Origin: DASPKW01 sp038244055
GTDB taxonomy: Bacteria > Planctomycetota > Phycisphaerae > Tepidisphaerales > Tepidisphaeraceae
Length of the DNA: 11,659 nucleotides
Direction of reading: 5' to 3'
Assembly (NCBI GenBank): GCA_038244055.1
Contig: JBBRTW010000214.1
Coordinates: 1-11,659 of the forward strand
Below, piece by piece: positions 1-7,185 of this stretch (position 1 is its first letter; each line of letters starts with the position of its first letter). The position numbers were made by a program, and so were the translations under genes. The notes under the pieces are model-generated. The model saw only the letters and a program-made list of their open reading frames with translations, was not told where the DNA came from and did not search any database.

Positions 1-282
1 CGCGCGGCCATCGTCCCCTCGGCCACCGACACCGATGTGACCACCGCCGTCTCCAATGTCATGACCGCCGCCGGCCTGCAAGGCTCCGGCTACACCACCA
101 CCGTCACCGATACCAGCAACAACAACCTCACCGTCAGCTCGACCACCGCCGGCACCGCCATCAAAGTCACCGTGCAATGCACCTGGGGCTCGGTCGGCGT
201 CCATCCCCTGCCCACGGCGCTGGGCGGAATCAGCACCACCAAGCCCGTCAAAGGCCAGACCGTCATGCGCAAAGAAGGCTGA
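1..282 (+). CDS. TadE-like pseudopilin, C-terminal part (5' truncated by window)
   Basis: The frame is open from base 1 and stops at TGA 280-282, so only the last 93 codons are present. The visible part is Thr/Ser/Ala/Val-rich, with alternating short beta-type segments, a single Cys in a VQCTW stretch, and the ending TVMRKEG. This resembles the C-terminal periplasmic half of TadE/TadG-type pseudopilins, which carry an N-terminal membrane helix (not in the window) and often end in a short basic tail of this kind. Position supports the call: it directly precedes cpaB on the same strand, where tadE-like genes commonly lie in Tad loci. In known systems TadE-like proteins are processed by the prepilin peptidase and act as minor pseudopilins. 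The sequence alone is low in complexity and the hydrophobic N-terminus cannot be checked, so family membership is inferred largely from context. Confidence 0.6.
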   Translation, partial: RAAIVPSATDTDVTTAVSNVMTAAGLQGSGYTTTVTDTSNNNLTVSSTTAGTAIKVTVQCTWGSVGVHPLPTALGGISTTKPVKGQTVMRKEG

Positions 283-291
283 TCGCAACTG

Positions 292-392
292 GAAGCGAGA
301 AGTTAGAAGCGAGAAGCGAGAAGAGGAATGGGACGACCTCGCTTCCAACTTCTGCCTACCGCCTTCTGCCTACTGCCCACTGCCCACTGCCC
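292..392. repeat. Inverted heptamer-repeat cassette between tadE-like gene and cpaB
   Basis: Five in-phase heptamers at 292-326 follow the pattern GAAGCGA with variants GAAGTTA and GAAGAGG. After a 12-nt spacer, seven heptamers plus a partial one occupy 339-392 (TCGCTTC, CAACTTC, TGCCTAC, CGCCTTC, TGCCTAC, TGCCCAC twice). The right array is roughly the reverse complement of the left: 299-313 pairs with 338-352 with one mismatch, so the transcript can fold into a hairpin. No open frame with coding character crosses it. It begins 10 bp after the tadE-like stop. It could attenuate or process the transcript between the two genes. Confidence 0.8.
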
Positions 393-521
393 GCGCGGAA
401 TATTCGGCCAAATCTCACAAGCCTCCTAAACCGCACCTTCGTTCTGGTCGAAACCCCATGAGAGACGCCATGCCAAGCGCCCGCGGAAGGCGCAGGGACT
501 GGCAAACAACGCAGTGAATGC

Positions 522-526
522 GGGAG
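522..526 (+). promoter_or_regulatory. Ribosome binding site deciding the cpaB start
   Basis: GGGAG lies 5 nt before ATG 532. The frame is open further up to a GTG at 514, but that codon has no purine-rich site at a useful distance, and starting there would only add six residues before the hydrophobic segment. The rest of the gap (393-521) shows no convincing gene, promoter or terminator. Confidence 0.6.
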
Positions 527-531
527 CGAAT

Positions 532-1530
532 ATGAACATGAAAACGATGATCCCGTTGGTGATCGCCCTCGTCCTGGGCGTGGTTGCCGCCAAGATGGGA
601 AAAGACATGATGAGCAAGGGCAAGACCGATCCGGCGGCCAGCATGAAGCTGACCAAGGTCGCGATCGTCAAGGGCGATATCGCCCCCGGCTCGGTCCTCC
701 AGGAGACCGACCTGACCCTGGGCAACTTCCCGGCCGAGAACGTTCCCCAGGGAACCTTCCCCACCACCGCCGAACTGGTCAACCGGGTGGTCACCACCCA
801 GCTCGTCAAAGGCCAGGCCATCCTCGATACGCTGCTGGCGCCCCGAGGCGCCTCGGGCGGCGCTCAGGCGATGGTCCCGCCGGGATGGCGCGCCGTCACG
901 CTGGAAGTGAATGAAGTCAACGGCGTCGCCGGCCTGCTCGCCCCTGGGTGCCGCGTGGATGTCGTTCAGACCATCCGCGTGAAGGATAATGACGCCGATG
1001 GCATGATGGCCAAGACGATCGTCGAGAACCTCCGGGTGATCGCGGTCGGCCGGCGCATGACCACGGTCGGTCCCGAGCCCGAGCAGCTCGCCCGCAGCGT
1101 CACCATCCTGGCGACGCAGGAGCAGTCGGAAGTGCTCGATCTCGCCTCGCGCCTGGGCACGCCCCGCCTGGTGCTCCGCAATACGCTCGATGACAAGACG
1201 CTGGGCGGCAAGGGCGTGACCGTCGCCTCCCTGCGCGGCGTGCGCAAGGATGAGCAGGAGCCCAGTTCGGTCGCCGGCGCGTTCCTGAAGATATTCGGCG
1301 ATCCCTCCACCCGCCCGTCCAACACCAGGACCGACAAGACCGATAAGGCGGACAAAACCACCAAGCCCGAAACCGCCAAGGTCGAAGCGCCCACCTCGCC
1401 CGAGCCGCAGTACCGGCAGGTCGAAATCATCCGCGCGGGCGCCAGCACGAACGTCAGGCTGCCCCTGGCACCCCTGGGACCGATGACCGGCGGCGCTGAA
1501 AAACTCGAACCGGTTCCCGGAACACGCTGA
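532..1530 (+). CDS. cpaB: Flp pilus assembly protein CpaB/RcpC
   Basis: A 332-residue protein with one N-terminal membrane segment (about residues 6-22) followed by a periplasmic domain. Residues about 41-105 form a SAF-type domain (KVAIVKGDIAPGSVL start, then NRVVTTQLVKGQAIL). Residues about 115-235 match the RcpC/CpaB core, including GWRAVTLEVNEVNGVAGLL and a GCRVDVV turn. The C-terminus (about 260-332) is a Lys/Asp/Thr/Pro-rich linker with repeated TDK/ADK units, then a VEIIRAG segment and a Pro/Gly tail, which looks disordered. In Tad systems CpaB/RcpC works in the periplasm with the secretin. The ATG at 532 is preferred over the in-frame GTG at 514 because GGGAG precedes it. The gene is separated from cpaC by 93 bp without a terminator, so co-transcription is likely. 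The length is usual for the family. Confidence 0.93.
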   Translation: MNMKTMIPLVIALVLGVVAAKMGKDMMSKGKTDPAASMKLTKVAIVKGDIAPGSVLQETDLTLGNFPAENVPQGTFPTTAELVNRVVTTQLVKGQAILDTLLAPRGASGGAQAMVPPGWRAVTLEVNEVNGVAGLLAPGCRVDVVQTIRVKDNDADGMMAKTIVENLRVIAVGRRMTTVGPEPEQLARSVTILATQEQSEVLDLASRLGTPRLVLRNTLDDKTLGGKGVTVASLRGVRKDEQEPSSVAGAFLKIFGDPSTRPSNTRTDKTDKADKTTKPETAKVEAPTSPEPQYRQVEIIRAGASTNVRLPLAPLGPMTGGAEKLEPVPGTR

Positions 1531-1623
1531 TTCACCCAGCCGTCAGGCAACGCAATACGTCAACGCAATCGACAATCCCGAGTCTCGAAAAGGCCAATCA
1601 GGCAAGCAAGAGAGAGGTCGGAC

Positions 1624-3153
1624 ATGAGCGCAGAAAAGAAAAAGAAGATCGCAGCCAGGCGTAAACACCAGACGACGGTGCTCACCCTCGGCGCTGTCGC
1701 CGGGCTGCTGGCGATTTCCATCGTCGTCATGGCCGCCGACACCCGGCAGACCACCCCCGCAGCCGCGCCCGCCCTTTCGGGCGAGCGAACGCTGATGGTG
1801 GTGGATGGCCTGGAGAGCGGACGGCTCATGATGCTCATGAACCGCAGCACCGTGCTGGTCACCCGCGCTCCCTACAAGCGCGTCAGCGTCGGCGCGCCGG
1901 AGATCGCCGATGTCAACCCGATCGGCCCGAACAACGTGCTGGTGACCGCCAAGAAGCCCGGCGTCACGCAGTTGATCCTCTGGGATGACATCGACCGCTC
2001 GCAAGTCGTGGATGTCATCGTCGGCGTCGATCTCCAGCAGCTCCAGGACCAGCTCAAGCAGATGTTCCCGGGCGCCAAGATCGAAACCAGCATGAACAAC
2101 GGCCAGATCATCCTCAAGGGCACCGTGCCCAACCTGATCGTCGCCGAACAGGCCGTGCAGCTCGCAGCGCCCTACGCTCCGAAGATCCTCAATTTCCTCG
2201 AAGTCTCCGGCGGACAGCAGGTCATGCTCCAGGTGCGCTTTGCGGAAGTTTCCCGCTCGGCCACCAACCAACTCGGCGTCAACTTCGGCTTCGGCGATGG
2301 CAAGTCCTTCGGCGCGAACAACATCGGCTCGGTCAGCCCCTTTGGCGTCAACAGCACCGGGTCGGGTCTGAATAATCCCGGCCCCAGCGGATCGGTCTCC
2401 CTCTTCGGCCGCGCCCTCTTCGGCCAGATGGCCCTCGACTTCTACATCACCGCCCTGCGCCAGAATAACCTCCTCCGCGTGCTGGCCGAGCCCAACCTCG
2501 TCGCCATGAGCGGCCAGGAAGCCAGCTTCCTCGCCGGCGGCGAATTCCCGATCCCCGTCACCCAGGGCGGCACCACCGGCGGCGGTATTACTGTCGAATA
2601 CCGTTCCTTCGGCGTCAAACTGAATTTCGTGCCGCTCATCCTTGGCGATGGCCGGATCCGCCTCAAAGTCGCCCCCGAAGTCAGCGATCTCGATTTCACC
2701 ACCGCCGTGCGCCTGGGCGGATTCGTGATCCCCGGCGTCACCCAGCGCAAGCTCAGCACCGTCGTCGAACTCGGCGAAGGACAAACCCTCGCCCTCGCCG
2801 GCCTGCTCAATAACAACGTCTCGGCCACCAAGGATGTCACCCCCGTTCTCGGCGACCTGCCGGTGGTCGGGGCCCTGTTCCGCAGCGTCCGATATCAGCG
2901 CAAGGAAACCGAACTGGTCATCATCGTCACGCCCCGCCTGGTCGAGGGCCTGAACCCCGCCCAGGTCCCCGCCCTCCCCGGCGAGAAATGGCGCGACCCG
3001 GCCGAATCAGACCTGTTCTGGAATCGCGATCTCGGCGGCCTCAAGGGCGATGCCAAACGCGCCGCCGCCGCCAACGCGCCCGCCCGCGCCGAAGGCGAGG
3101 CGCCCCTCTTCCGCGGCGAGTATGGATACACGCCCATCCGCGACGAAGAGTAA
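1624..3153 (+). CDS. cpaC: Tad outer-membrane secretin CpaC/RcpA
   Basis: A 509-residue secretin. A basic N-terminus (KKKKIAARRKH) precedes a hydrophobic export segment at about 16-37. Residues about 66-135 form the pilus-formation N-terminal domain (RVSVGAPEIADVNPI, then VLVTAKKPGVTQLILWD). Residues about 135-193 look like a BON-type segment (IILKGTVPN). The secretin core spans about 275-443, with LLRVLAEPNLVAMSGQEASF, GGEFPIPV, and the signature VTPVLGDLPVVGALFRS followed by KETELVIIVTPRLV. In the family this forms the multimeric outer-membrane pore through which the Flp pilus leaves. A tail of about 65 residues (LPGEKWRDP onward, Ala-rich) follows the core, as is common in Tad secretins. 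The start at ATG 1624 has AGAGAGG at 1611-1617. Two stops in tandem (TAATAA, 3151-3156) end it, and cpaE follows after 61 bp. Confidence 0.96.
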   Translation: MSAEKKKKIAARRKHQTTVLTLGAVAGLLAISIVVMAADTRQTTPAAAPALSGERTLMVVDGLESGRLMMLMNRSTVLVTRAPYKRVSVGAPEIADVNPIGPNNVLVTAKKPGVTQLILWDDIDRSQVVDVIVGVDLQQLQDQLKQMFPGAKIETSMNNGQIILKGTVPNLIVAEQAVQLAAPYAPKILNFLEVSGGQQVMLQVRFAEVSRSATNQLGVNFGFGDGKSFGANNIGSVSPFGVNSTGSGLNNPGPSGSVSLFGRALFGQMALDFYITALRQNNLLRVLAEPNLVAMSGQEASFLAGGEFPIPVTQGGTTGGGITVEYRSFGVKLNFVPLILGDGRIRLKVAPEVSDLDFTTAVRLGGFVIPGVTQRKLSTVVELGEGQTLALAGLLNNNVSATKDVTPVLGDLPVVGALFRSVRYQRKETELVIIVTPRLVEGLNPAQVPALPGEKWRDPAESDLFWNRDLGGLKGDAKRAAAANAPARAEGEAPLFRGEYGYTPIRDEE

Positions 3154-3214
3154 TAAGCTTCCCCCGGCCAATGGCCGAAGTGGTTATGGGGACACTACCT
3201 CTGAGGAATCCGGA

Positions 3215-4348
3215 ATGTTTGTTCAGCTTAATGCCATAGTCGTCGATTCCGACGCGGCCAACCGCGACGAGATGGCTGCGTTCCTCACGCAGCACGGAAT
3301 CAACGTGACGGGCCGCCTGGCCAGCACCGACACCCTTCCCAAGCTGCTGCAGCGCAACGATGCGCCGCAGTTGGTGATGGTCAATCTCGACCCCAACGCC
3401 CACGAGTCGCTCAAGCGGATCGGCCATCTCCCCCGCCAGTTCCCCACCATCAGCTTCTTCGCGATGTCGCAGGTCATGGATGCGCACCTGCTCATGGAGG
3501 CGATGCACCTGGGCGTCAAGGAATTCATCCCGCTTCCGATCATCGTCGACAAGTTTTCCGCCGCCATCGAGCGTGTCGCCGGCCAGAACGGCATCGGCCG
3601 CAAGGCCAAGGTCATCCACGTCATCCCCACCATGGGCGGATGCGGCTCGACCACCATCGCCTGCAACGTGGCCGCCGCCCTGACCAAATCGGGCAAGACC
3701 GCGATTCTCGATGCCGATCTGATCCGCGGCGGCGTGGCCAGCTATTTCGATCTTCGCCCGCGCTACACGATCGCCGATGTGATGGATCCCACCTCCAACC
3801 TCGACATGCAGCTCCTCGACAACGCGCTGGCCCGCCACGCCAAGAGCGAGCTTTCGGTGCTGGCCCGCCCGGAGCTTCCCGAAGACACCCAGCGCGTCAC
3901 CCAGACCGGCTTCACCCGCCTGATGGGCATGGTGGGCCGGATGTTCGATTTCGTGGTCATCGATTCGATCATGAGCATCGACCCGGTCTACTCCGCCGCC
4001 ATCGCCTCCGCGGATGTCAACGTCATCGTCATGCAGCTCAACGTTCCCTCGGCCAAGAACACCGAGCGCTTCGTCGGCTGCCTCCGCCGCATGGGCATCG
4101 AATCCAGCAAAATGAAGGTCGTGGTCAACCGCTACGTCAAAAAGGGGTGGGACATCGATCCCGATGAAGTCGAGCGGGCATTGGGCCTGAAGATTTCCTG
4201 GATGGTGCCCAACGATTTCAAGACCGCGATCGAATCGATCAACTTCGGCGAGCCGATCGTTCTCCGCGCCCCGCGCACGGAAATCGCCACCAGCCTGAAT
4301 GGGCTGTCGCAATTGCTCAACGCCAAGGCATCGGCCTTGGCCGCTTAA
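3215..4348 (+). CDS. cpaE: Pilus localisation MinD-like protein CpaE/TadZ with atypical P-loop
   Basis: A 377-residue protein. Residues 1-120 form a degenerate receiver domain: acidic residues at 11 and 13, the phospho-acceptor position apparently Asn57 in LVMVNLDP, and KEFIPLPI near 102-109 where CpaE proteins usually have a similar strand. Residues about 131-375 are the MinD/ParA-like ATPase fold: a P-loop at 138-147 (PTMGGCGSTT), the LDADL Walker A' aspartates at 166-168, PRYTIADVMD, and FDFVVIDS. In known Tad systems TadZ/CpaE finds the pole and recruits the pilus machine. Both lysines of the deviant Walker A motif are absent (Met140 and Ser145). Loss of the second is common in CpaE. The frame is open upstream into cpaC to 3050, but ATG 3215 is chosen because GAGG lies at 3203-3206 and the receiver domain begins right there. 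Confidence 0.93.
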   Translation: MFVQLNAIVVDSDAANRDEMAAFLTQHGINVTGRLASTDTLPKLLQRNDAPQLVMVNLDPNAHESLKRIGHLPRQFPTISFFAMSQVMDAHLLMEAMHLGVKEFIPLPIIVDKFSAAIERVAGQNGIGRKAKVIHVIPTMGGCGSTTIACNVAAALTKSGKTAILDADLIRGGVASYFDLRPRYTIADVMDPTSNLDMQLLDNALARHAKSELSVLARPELPEDTQRVTQTGFTRLMGMVGRMFDFVVIDSIMSIDPVYSAAIASADVNVIVMQLNVPSAKNTERFVGCLRRMGIESSKMKVVVNRYVKKGWDIDPDEVERALGLKISWMVPNDFKTAIESINFGEPIVLRAPRTEIATSLNGLSQLLNAKASALAA

Positions 4349-4351
4349 ACC

Positions 4352-4408
4352 GGCGACGTTGAAAGTCGCCCGATCGTCGTACCCGCCCGCCGGACGCCGT
4401 TGGTCCGG
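4352..4408 (+). other. Two consecutive small hairpins in the cpaE-cpaF gap
   Basis: Four bases after the cpaE stop, GGCGAC (4352-4357) pairs with GTCGCC (4365-4370) around a 7-nt loop. Next, CCGGAC (4390-4395) pairs with GTCCGG (4403-4408), again with a 7-nt loop. No T-run follows either, so they are not rho-independent terminators. They could stabilise or mark processing of the polycistronic transcript. Six-base stems do occur by chance in GC-rich DNA. Confidence 0.4.
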
Positions 4409-4449
4409 AAGGCCTGTTGTAGTGAGGTTTTTCGCAAGGGAAAGTCAAT

Positions 4450-5946
4450 ATGGGTCTGTTTTCAAGAAGCAATTCCAGTGTCGCCACTCCCGAAGCGCCC
4501 AAGGCCGCGCCGCCCGCCACCTCCGCGCCCTCCTCGGGGCTGGGCCTGGGTCTGGCGGCCGCCAAGCCCTCCGTTACGAATACTGCGCCGTCATCGCTGG
4601 GTCTGGGCGGCGCCTCATCGCGCCCTCCGACGCAGGTCTCCGCGCAGGTTACCCAGCCGCGCGGCGAGCGCGATATCTACTTCGATAAGATGAAGGTCCG
4701 CATCCACCAGCAGCTCGTCGAGCGCCTGGATGTGCAGAACCTCAAATCGCTGCCCCCCGAAACCGTCCGCCAGGAGGTTCGCGCCCTCATCCGCGAACTC
4801 TGCCAGTCCGAAAAAGGACTGCTCAACTCCGCCGATCAGGAACGCCTCATGGATGAGGTCATGGATGAGACCTTCGGCCTGGGGCCCCTCGAAACGCTCC
4901 TCAAGGACCCCACGATCAGCGATATTCTCGTCAACCGCTGGGACCGCATCTACATCGAGCGCAAAGGCCGCATCGAGCTCTCCGACGTCCGCTTCCGCGA
5001 CAATACCCATCTCCGCCAGATCATCGACCGCATCGTCGCCCTCGTCGGACGCCGCATCGATGAAGTCTGCCCCATGGCCGATGCCCGCCTCGCCGATGGC
5101 AGCCGCGTCAACGCGATTATCCCGCCCCTGGCCCTGGATGGCCCGGCCATGAGCATTCGCCGCTTCGGCTCCAAGCCGTTGCAGCTCGAAGACTTGATCC
5201 GCCACGGCGCGTTTCCCCCCTGCGTCATGGATTTCCTCGCCGGCGCGGTGCAGGCGCGTTGTAACATCATCATCAGCGGCGGCACCGGCTCGGGCAAAAC
5301 GACGCTGCTCAACTGCCTTTCGCGCTTCATCCCCGCCGATGAGCGCGTCATCACCATCGAAGACGCCGCCGAACTTCAGCTCCAGCAGCCCCACGTCGTC
5401 CGCCTGGAGACCCGCCCCGCCAATATCGAAGGCAAGGGCGAGATCGGGCAGCGCGAGCTGGTCAAGAACTGCCTGCGCATGCGTCCGGATCGCGTCATCA
5501 TCGGCGAGTGCCGCAGCGGCGAAACGCTCGACATGCTCCAGGCCATGAACACCGGCCACGATGGCTCGATGACCACCGTCCACGCCAACGCCCCGCGCGA
5601 TGCCGTCGCCCGCCTGGAAGTGCTCGTGGCCATGTCCGGGTACGACATCCCCATCCGCGCCCTCCGCCAGCAGATTTCCAGCGCCATCAACATCATCGTC
5701 CAGGCCAATCGCCTCACCGGGGGCAAGCGAAAAGTCACCCGCGTCAGCGAGATCACCGGCATGGAAGGCGACCAGATCCAGCTCCAGGACATTTTCGCCT
5801 TCGAGCAAACCGGCATGGATGAAGCCGGCATGGCCACCGGCCATTTCACGGTCACCGGCATCCGCCCCAAGTGCCTCGAGCGCATCCTCAGCCGGGGGAT
5901 CGCCCTCCCGGCCGACCTGTTCCTCCGCCGGCAGATACCCATCTAA
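4450..5946 (+). CDS. cpaF: Tad pilus assembly/secretion ATPase CpaF/TadA
   Basis: A 498-residue cytoplasmic type II/IV secretion ATPase. Residues 1-70 are a Pro/Ala/Ser-rich linker with a duplicated APSS-LGLG segment (about 26-41 and 46-60). Residues about 75-270 form the N-terminal domain (ISDILVNRWDRIYIERKG, RRIDEVCPMADARLADGSRVN). The motor core has Walker A GGTGSGKTT at 277-285, an Asp box (VITIEDAAEL, about 300-309), Walker B (RVIIGE, about 348-353) and a His box (GHDGSMTTVHAN, 369-380). All catalytic elements are intact. In the family it hexamerises at the inner membrane and powers pilus assembly together with TadB and TadC. ATG 4450 is preceded by AAGGGAAA at 4436-4443. The length is at or slightly above the usual size because of the N-terminal linker. 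Confidence 0.97.
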   Translation: MGLFSRSNSSVATPEAPKAAPPATSAPSSGLGLGLAAAKPSVTNTAPSSLGLGGASSRPPTQVSAQVTQPRGERDIYFDKMKVRIHQQLVERLDVQNLKSLPPETVRQEVRALIRELCQSEKGLLNSADQERLMDEVMDETFGLGPLETLLKDPTISDILVNRWDRIYIERKGRIELSDVRFRDNTHLRQIIDRIVALVGRRIDEVCPMADARLADGSRVNAIIPPLALDGPAMSIRRFGSKPLQLEDLIRHGAFPPCVMDFLAGAVQARCNIIISGGTGSGKTTLLNCLSRFIPADERVITIEDAAELQLQQPHVVRLETRPANIEGKGEIGQRELVKNCLRMRPDRVIIGECRSGETLDMLQAMNTGHDGSMTTVHANAPRDAVARLEVLVAMSGYDIPIRALRQQISSAINIIVQANRLTGGKRKVTRVSEITGMEGDQIQLQDIFAFEQTGMDEAGMATGHFTVTGIRPKCLERILSRGIALPADLFLRRQIPI

Positions 5947-5959
5947 AAGAGTTTTTAAT

Positions 5960-6067
5960 CACGAAAGACACGAAGGACACGAAGAAGAAGATTCTGATGA
6001 GACCCAACGGCGTAGTCATTGTTTTTCAAATTGATTTGGCTTCGTGATTTTCGTGCCCTTCGCGGTT
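5960..6067. repeat. Inverted nonamer-repeat cassette between cpaF and tadB
   Basis: Three nonamers at 5960-5986 (CACGAAAGA, CACGAAGGA, CACGAAGAA) are followed by a 54-nt spacer and three reverse-complement-type nonamers at 6041-6067 (TTCGTGATT, TTCGTGCCC, TTCGCGGTT). Arms 5960-5984 and 6040-6064 match as inverted repeats at 19 of 25 positions. Similar CACGAAGGA-type runs are, to my knowledge, common between genes of many bacteria and often give rise to spurious ORFs. The cassette fills almost the whole cpaF-tadB gap, ending 9 bp before the tadB GGAG. It has the same design as the heptamer cassettes here but a 9-nt period. Confidence 0.75.
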
Positions 6068-6086
6068 CGATCGAACGGAGAGCGTC

Positions 6087-7058
6087 ATGGACTCCGAGAG
6101 TTTATTTCCGATCATCATCGCCGTCCTTGCGGCCATTGTCGCATGGGGCCTGGGCGTACTGGTGGTCAATATCATCAAAGGCGAGCGCCGCAAGCTCTCC
6201 CATCGCCTGGCCGGCACCAGCGGCAGCACCGGCGCCAGCGCCTCCTCCGCGGCCTCCTCCATCGTCTTTGCCGCCGATGACGAAGGCCTGCCCCTCGCCC
6301 TGGCGGGGATCAGCTTCTTCCGCGGCCTCAACCGCCAGCTCGTCCATGCTTATCCCGAAGCATCGCTCGTCAAGTTTCTCGGACTATCGGTCGCCCTGGC
6401 GATCGGCGGTTTTCTCATCCTGACCATCGTCGTCGATTCGGCCCCCATCGGCTCGGCCGGGTTTTTCGTCGGCGGTTATCTGCCCTATATGTTCGTGGGG
6501 CGCAAAAAATCCAAACGACAAAGCATGCTCTGCGAGCAACTGCCCGAAGGCCTGGATTTCCTCCAGCGCATCCTCCGCGCCGGTCACTCCCTCAGCACCG
6601 GACTGGCCATGATGGGCGAAGAGCTCCCCAAGCCGCTCGGCGAGGAATTCCGCCGTTGCTACGACCAGCACAGCCTCGGCACGCCCCTCGACAGCGCCCT
6701 CAAGGAAATGGCCCGCCGGATCGATTCCACCGATTTCGCCTTCTTCGTCACCGCGGTGCTGATTCAGCGCCAGACCGGCGGCGATCTGTCGCAGGTGCTC
6801 GGCAATATCAGCGGCATGATCCGCCAGCGGGCCCGATTGCAGCAATACGTCAAAGCCAAGACCGCCGAAGGCCGATTCACAGGATATATCCTGGTCGCTT
6901 TCCCGATCCTGATGTTCTTCGTCGCCTCATCCATGAACCCGGACTACAAGAAAAATCTCCTGGAAGACAGCACCGGCGTCATGCTCCTCTGCGTCGCCGG
7001 CGGCCTGGTCCTGGCCGGCCTCTTCGCCATTCGGAAAATTACCACGGTCAAAGTGTAA
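6087..7058 (+). CDS. tadB: Tad pilus inner-membrane platform protein TadB
   Basis: A 323-residue integral membrane protein. Predicted membrane segments lie at about 8-30, 97-117, 122-138, 264-282 and 297-316. The GspF/type II secretion F domain spans about 152-280, with LPEGLDFLQRILRAGHSL, a LGTPLDSALKEMARR stretch, and the typical IQRQTGGDLSQVLGNISGMI segment followed by RQRARLQQYVKAKTAEGR. These are hallmarks of TadB. With TadC it forms the platform that contacts the CpaF motor and extracts pilins from the membrane. A Ser/Ala/Gly-rich stretch at about 43-60 links the first helix to the rest. ATG 6087 has GGAG at 6077-6080. The gene sits between two inverted-repeat cassettes, which may set its expression relative to its neighbours. 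Confidence 0.95.
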   Translation: MDSESLFPIIIAVLAAIVAWGLGVLVVNIIKGERRKLSHRLAGTSGSTGASASSAASSIVFAADDEGLPLALAGISFFRGLNRQLVHAYPEASLVKFLGLSVALAIGGFLILTIVVDSAPIGSAGFFVGGYLPYMFVGRKKSKRQSMLCEQLPEGLDFLQRILRAGHSLSTGLAMMGEELPKPLGEEFRRCYDQHSLGTPLDSALKEMARRIDSTDFAFFVTAVLIQRQTGGDLSQVLGNISGMIRQRARLQQYVKAKTAEGRFTGYILVAFPILMFFVASSMNPDYKKNLLEDSTGVMLLCVAGGLVLAGLFAIRKITTVKV

Positions 7059-7063
7059 GGCGA

Positions 7064-7181
7064 GTTGCTAGTTGCTGGTGGTTAGTTGCTAGTGAAATGC
7101 ACGCACAACTAGCAACGAGTAGCCAACAACTGACAACTACCACTAACAACTAGCAACTAGCAACTAGCAACTAGCAACTAC
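7064..7181. repeat. Inverted heptamer-repeat cassette between tadB and tadC
   Basis: The left array at 7064-7091 has four in-phase heptamers (GTTGCTA, GTTGCTG, GTGGTTA, GTTGCTA). After a short spacer, the right array at 7106-7181 consists of CAACTAG-type heptamers. There are degenerate copies at 7106-7146, four identical tandem copies of CAACTAG at 7147-7174, and CAACTAC at 7175-7181. The arms are reverse complements (for example 7064-7074 with 7106-7116), so hairpins in several registers are possible. The array fills the gap from 5 bp after the tadB stop to 4 bp before the tadC ATG and leaves no room for a Shine-Dalgarno sequence. Confidence 0.9.
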
Positions 7182-7185
7182 AACC

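Noticed and set aside
458..517. A 19-codon upstream frame ending 14 bp before cpaB
   Set aside because: No ribosome binding site precedes it, the product is Arg-rich without recognisable features, and short frames of this size are expected by chance.
1543..2784. Long open frame antisense to cpaC (with similar ones antisense to cpaE at 3041-4312, cpaF at 4615-5844 and tadC/lipoprotein at 7195-8748)
   Set aside because: These are shadow frames created by strong GC codon bias in the real genes. Their products are His/Asp/Gly/Ala-rich without domains or start signals, while the sense frames carry clear family motifs.
3050..3214. Extension of the cpaE frame upstream into the end of cpaC
   Set aside because: The added 55 residues are Pro/Arg/Ser-rich read-through of cpaC in another frame. 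ATG 3215 has GAGG in front and begins the receiver-like domain.
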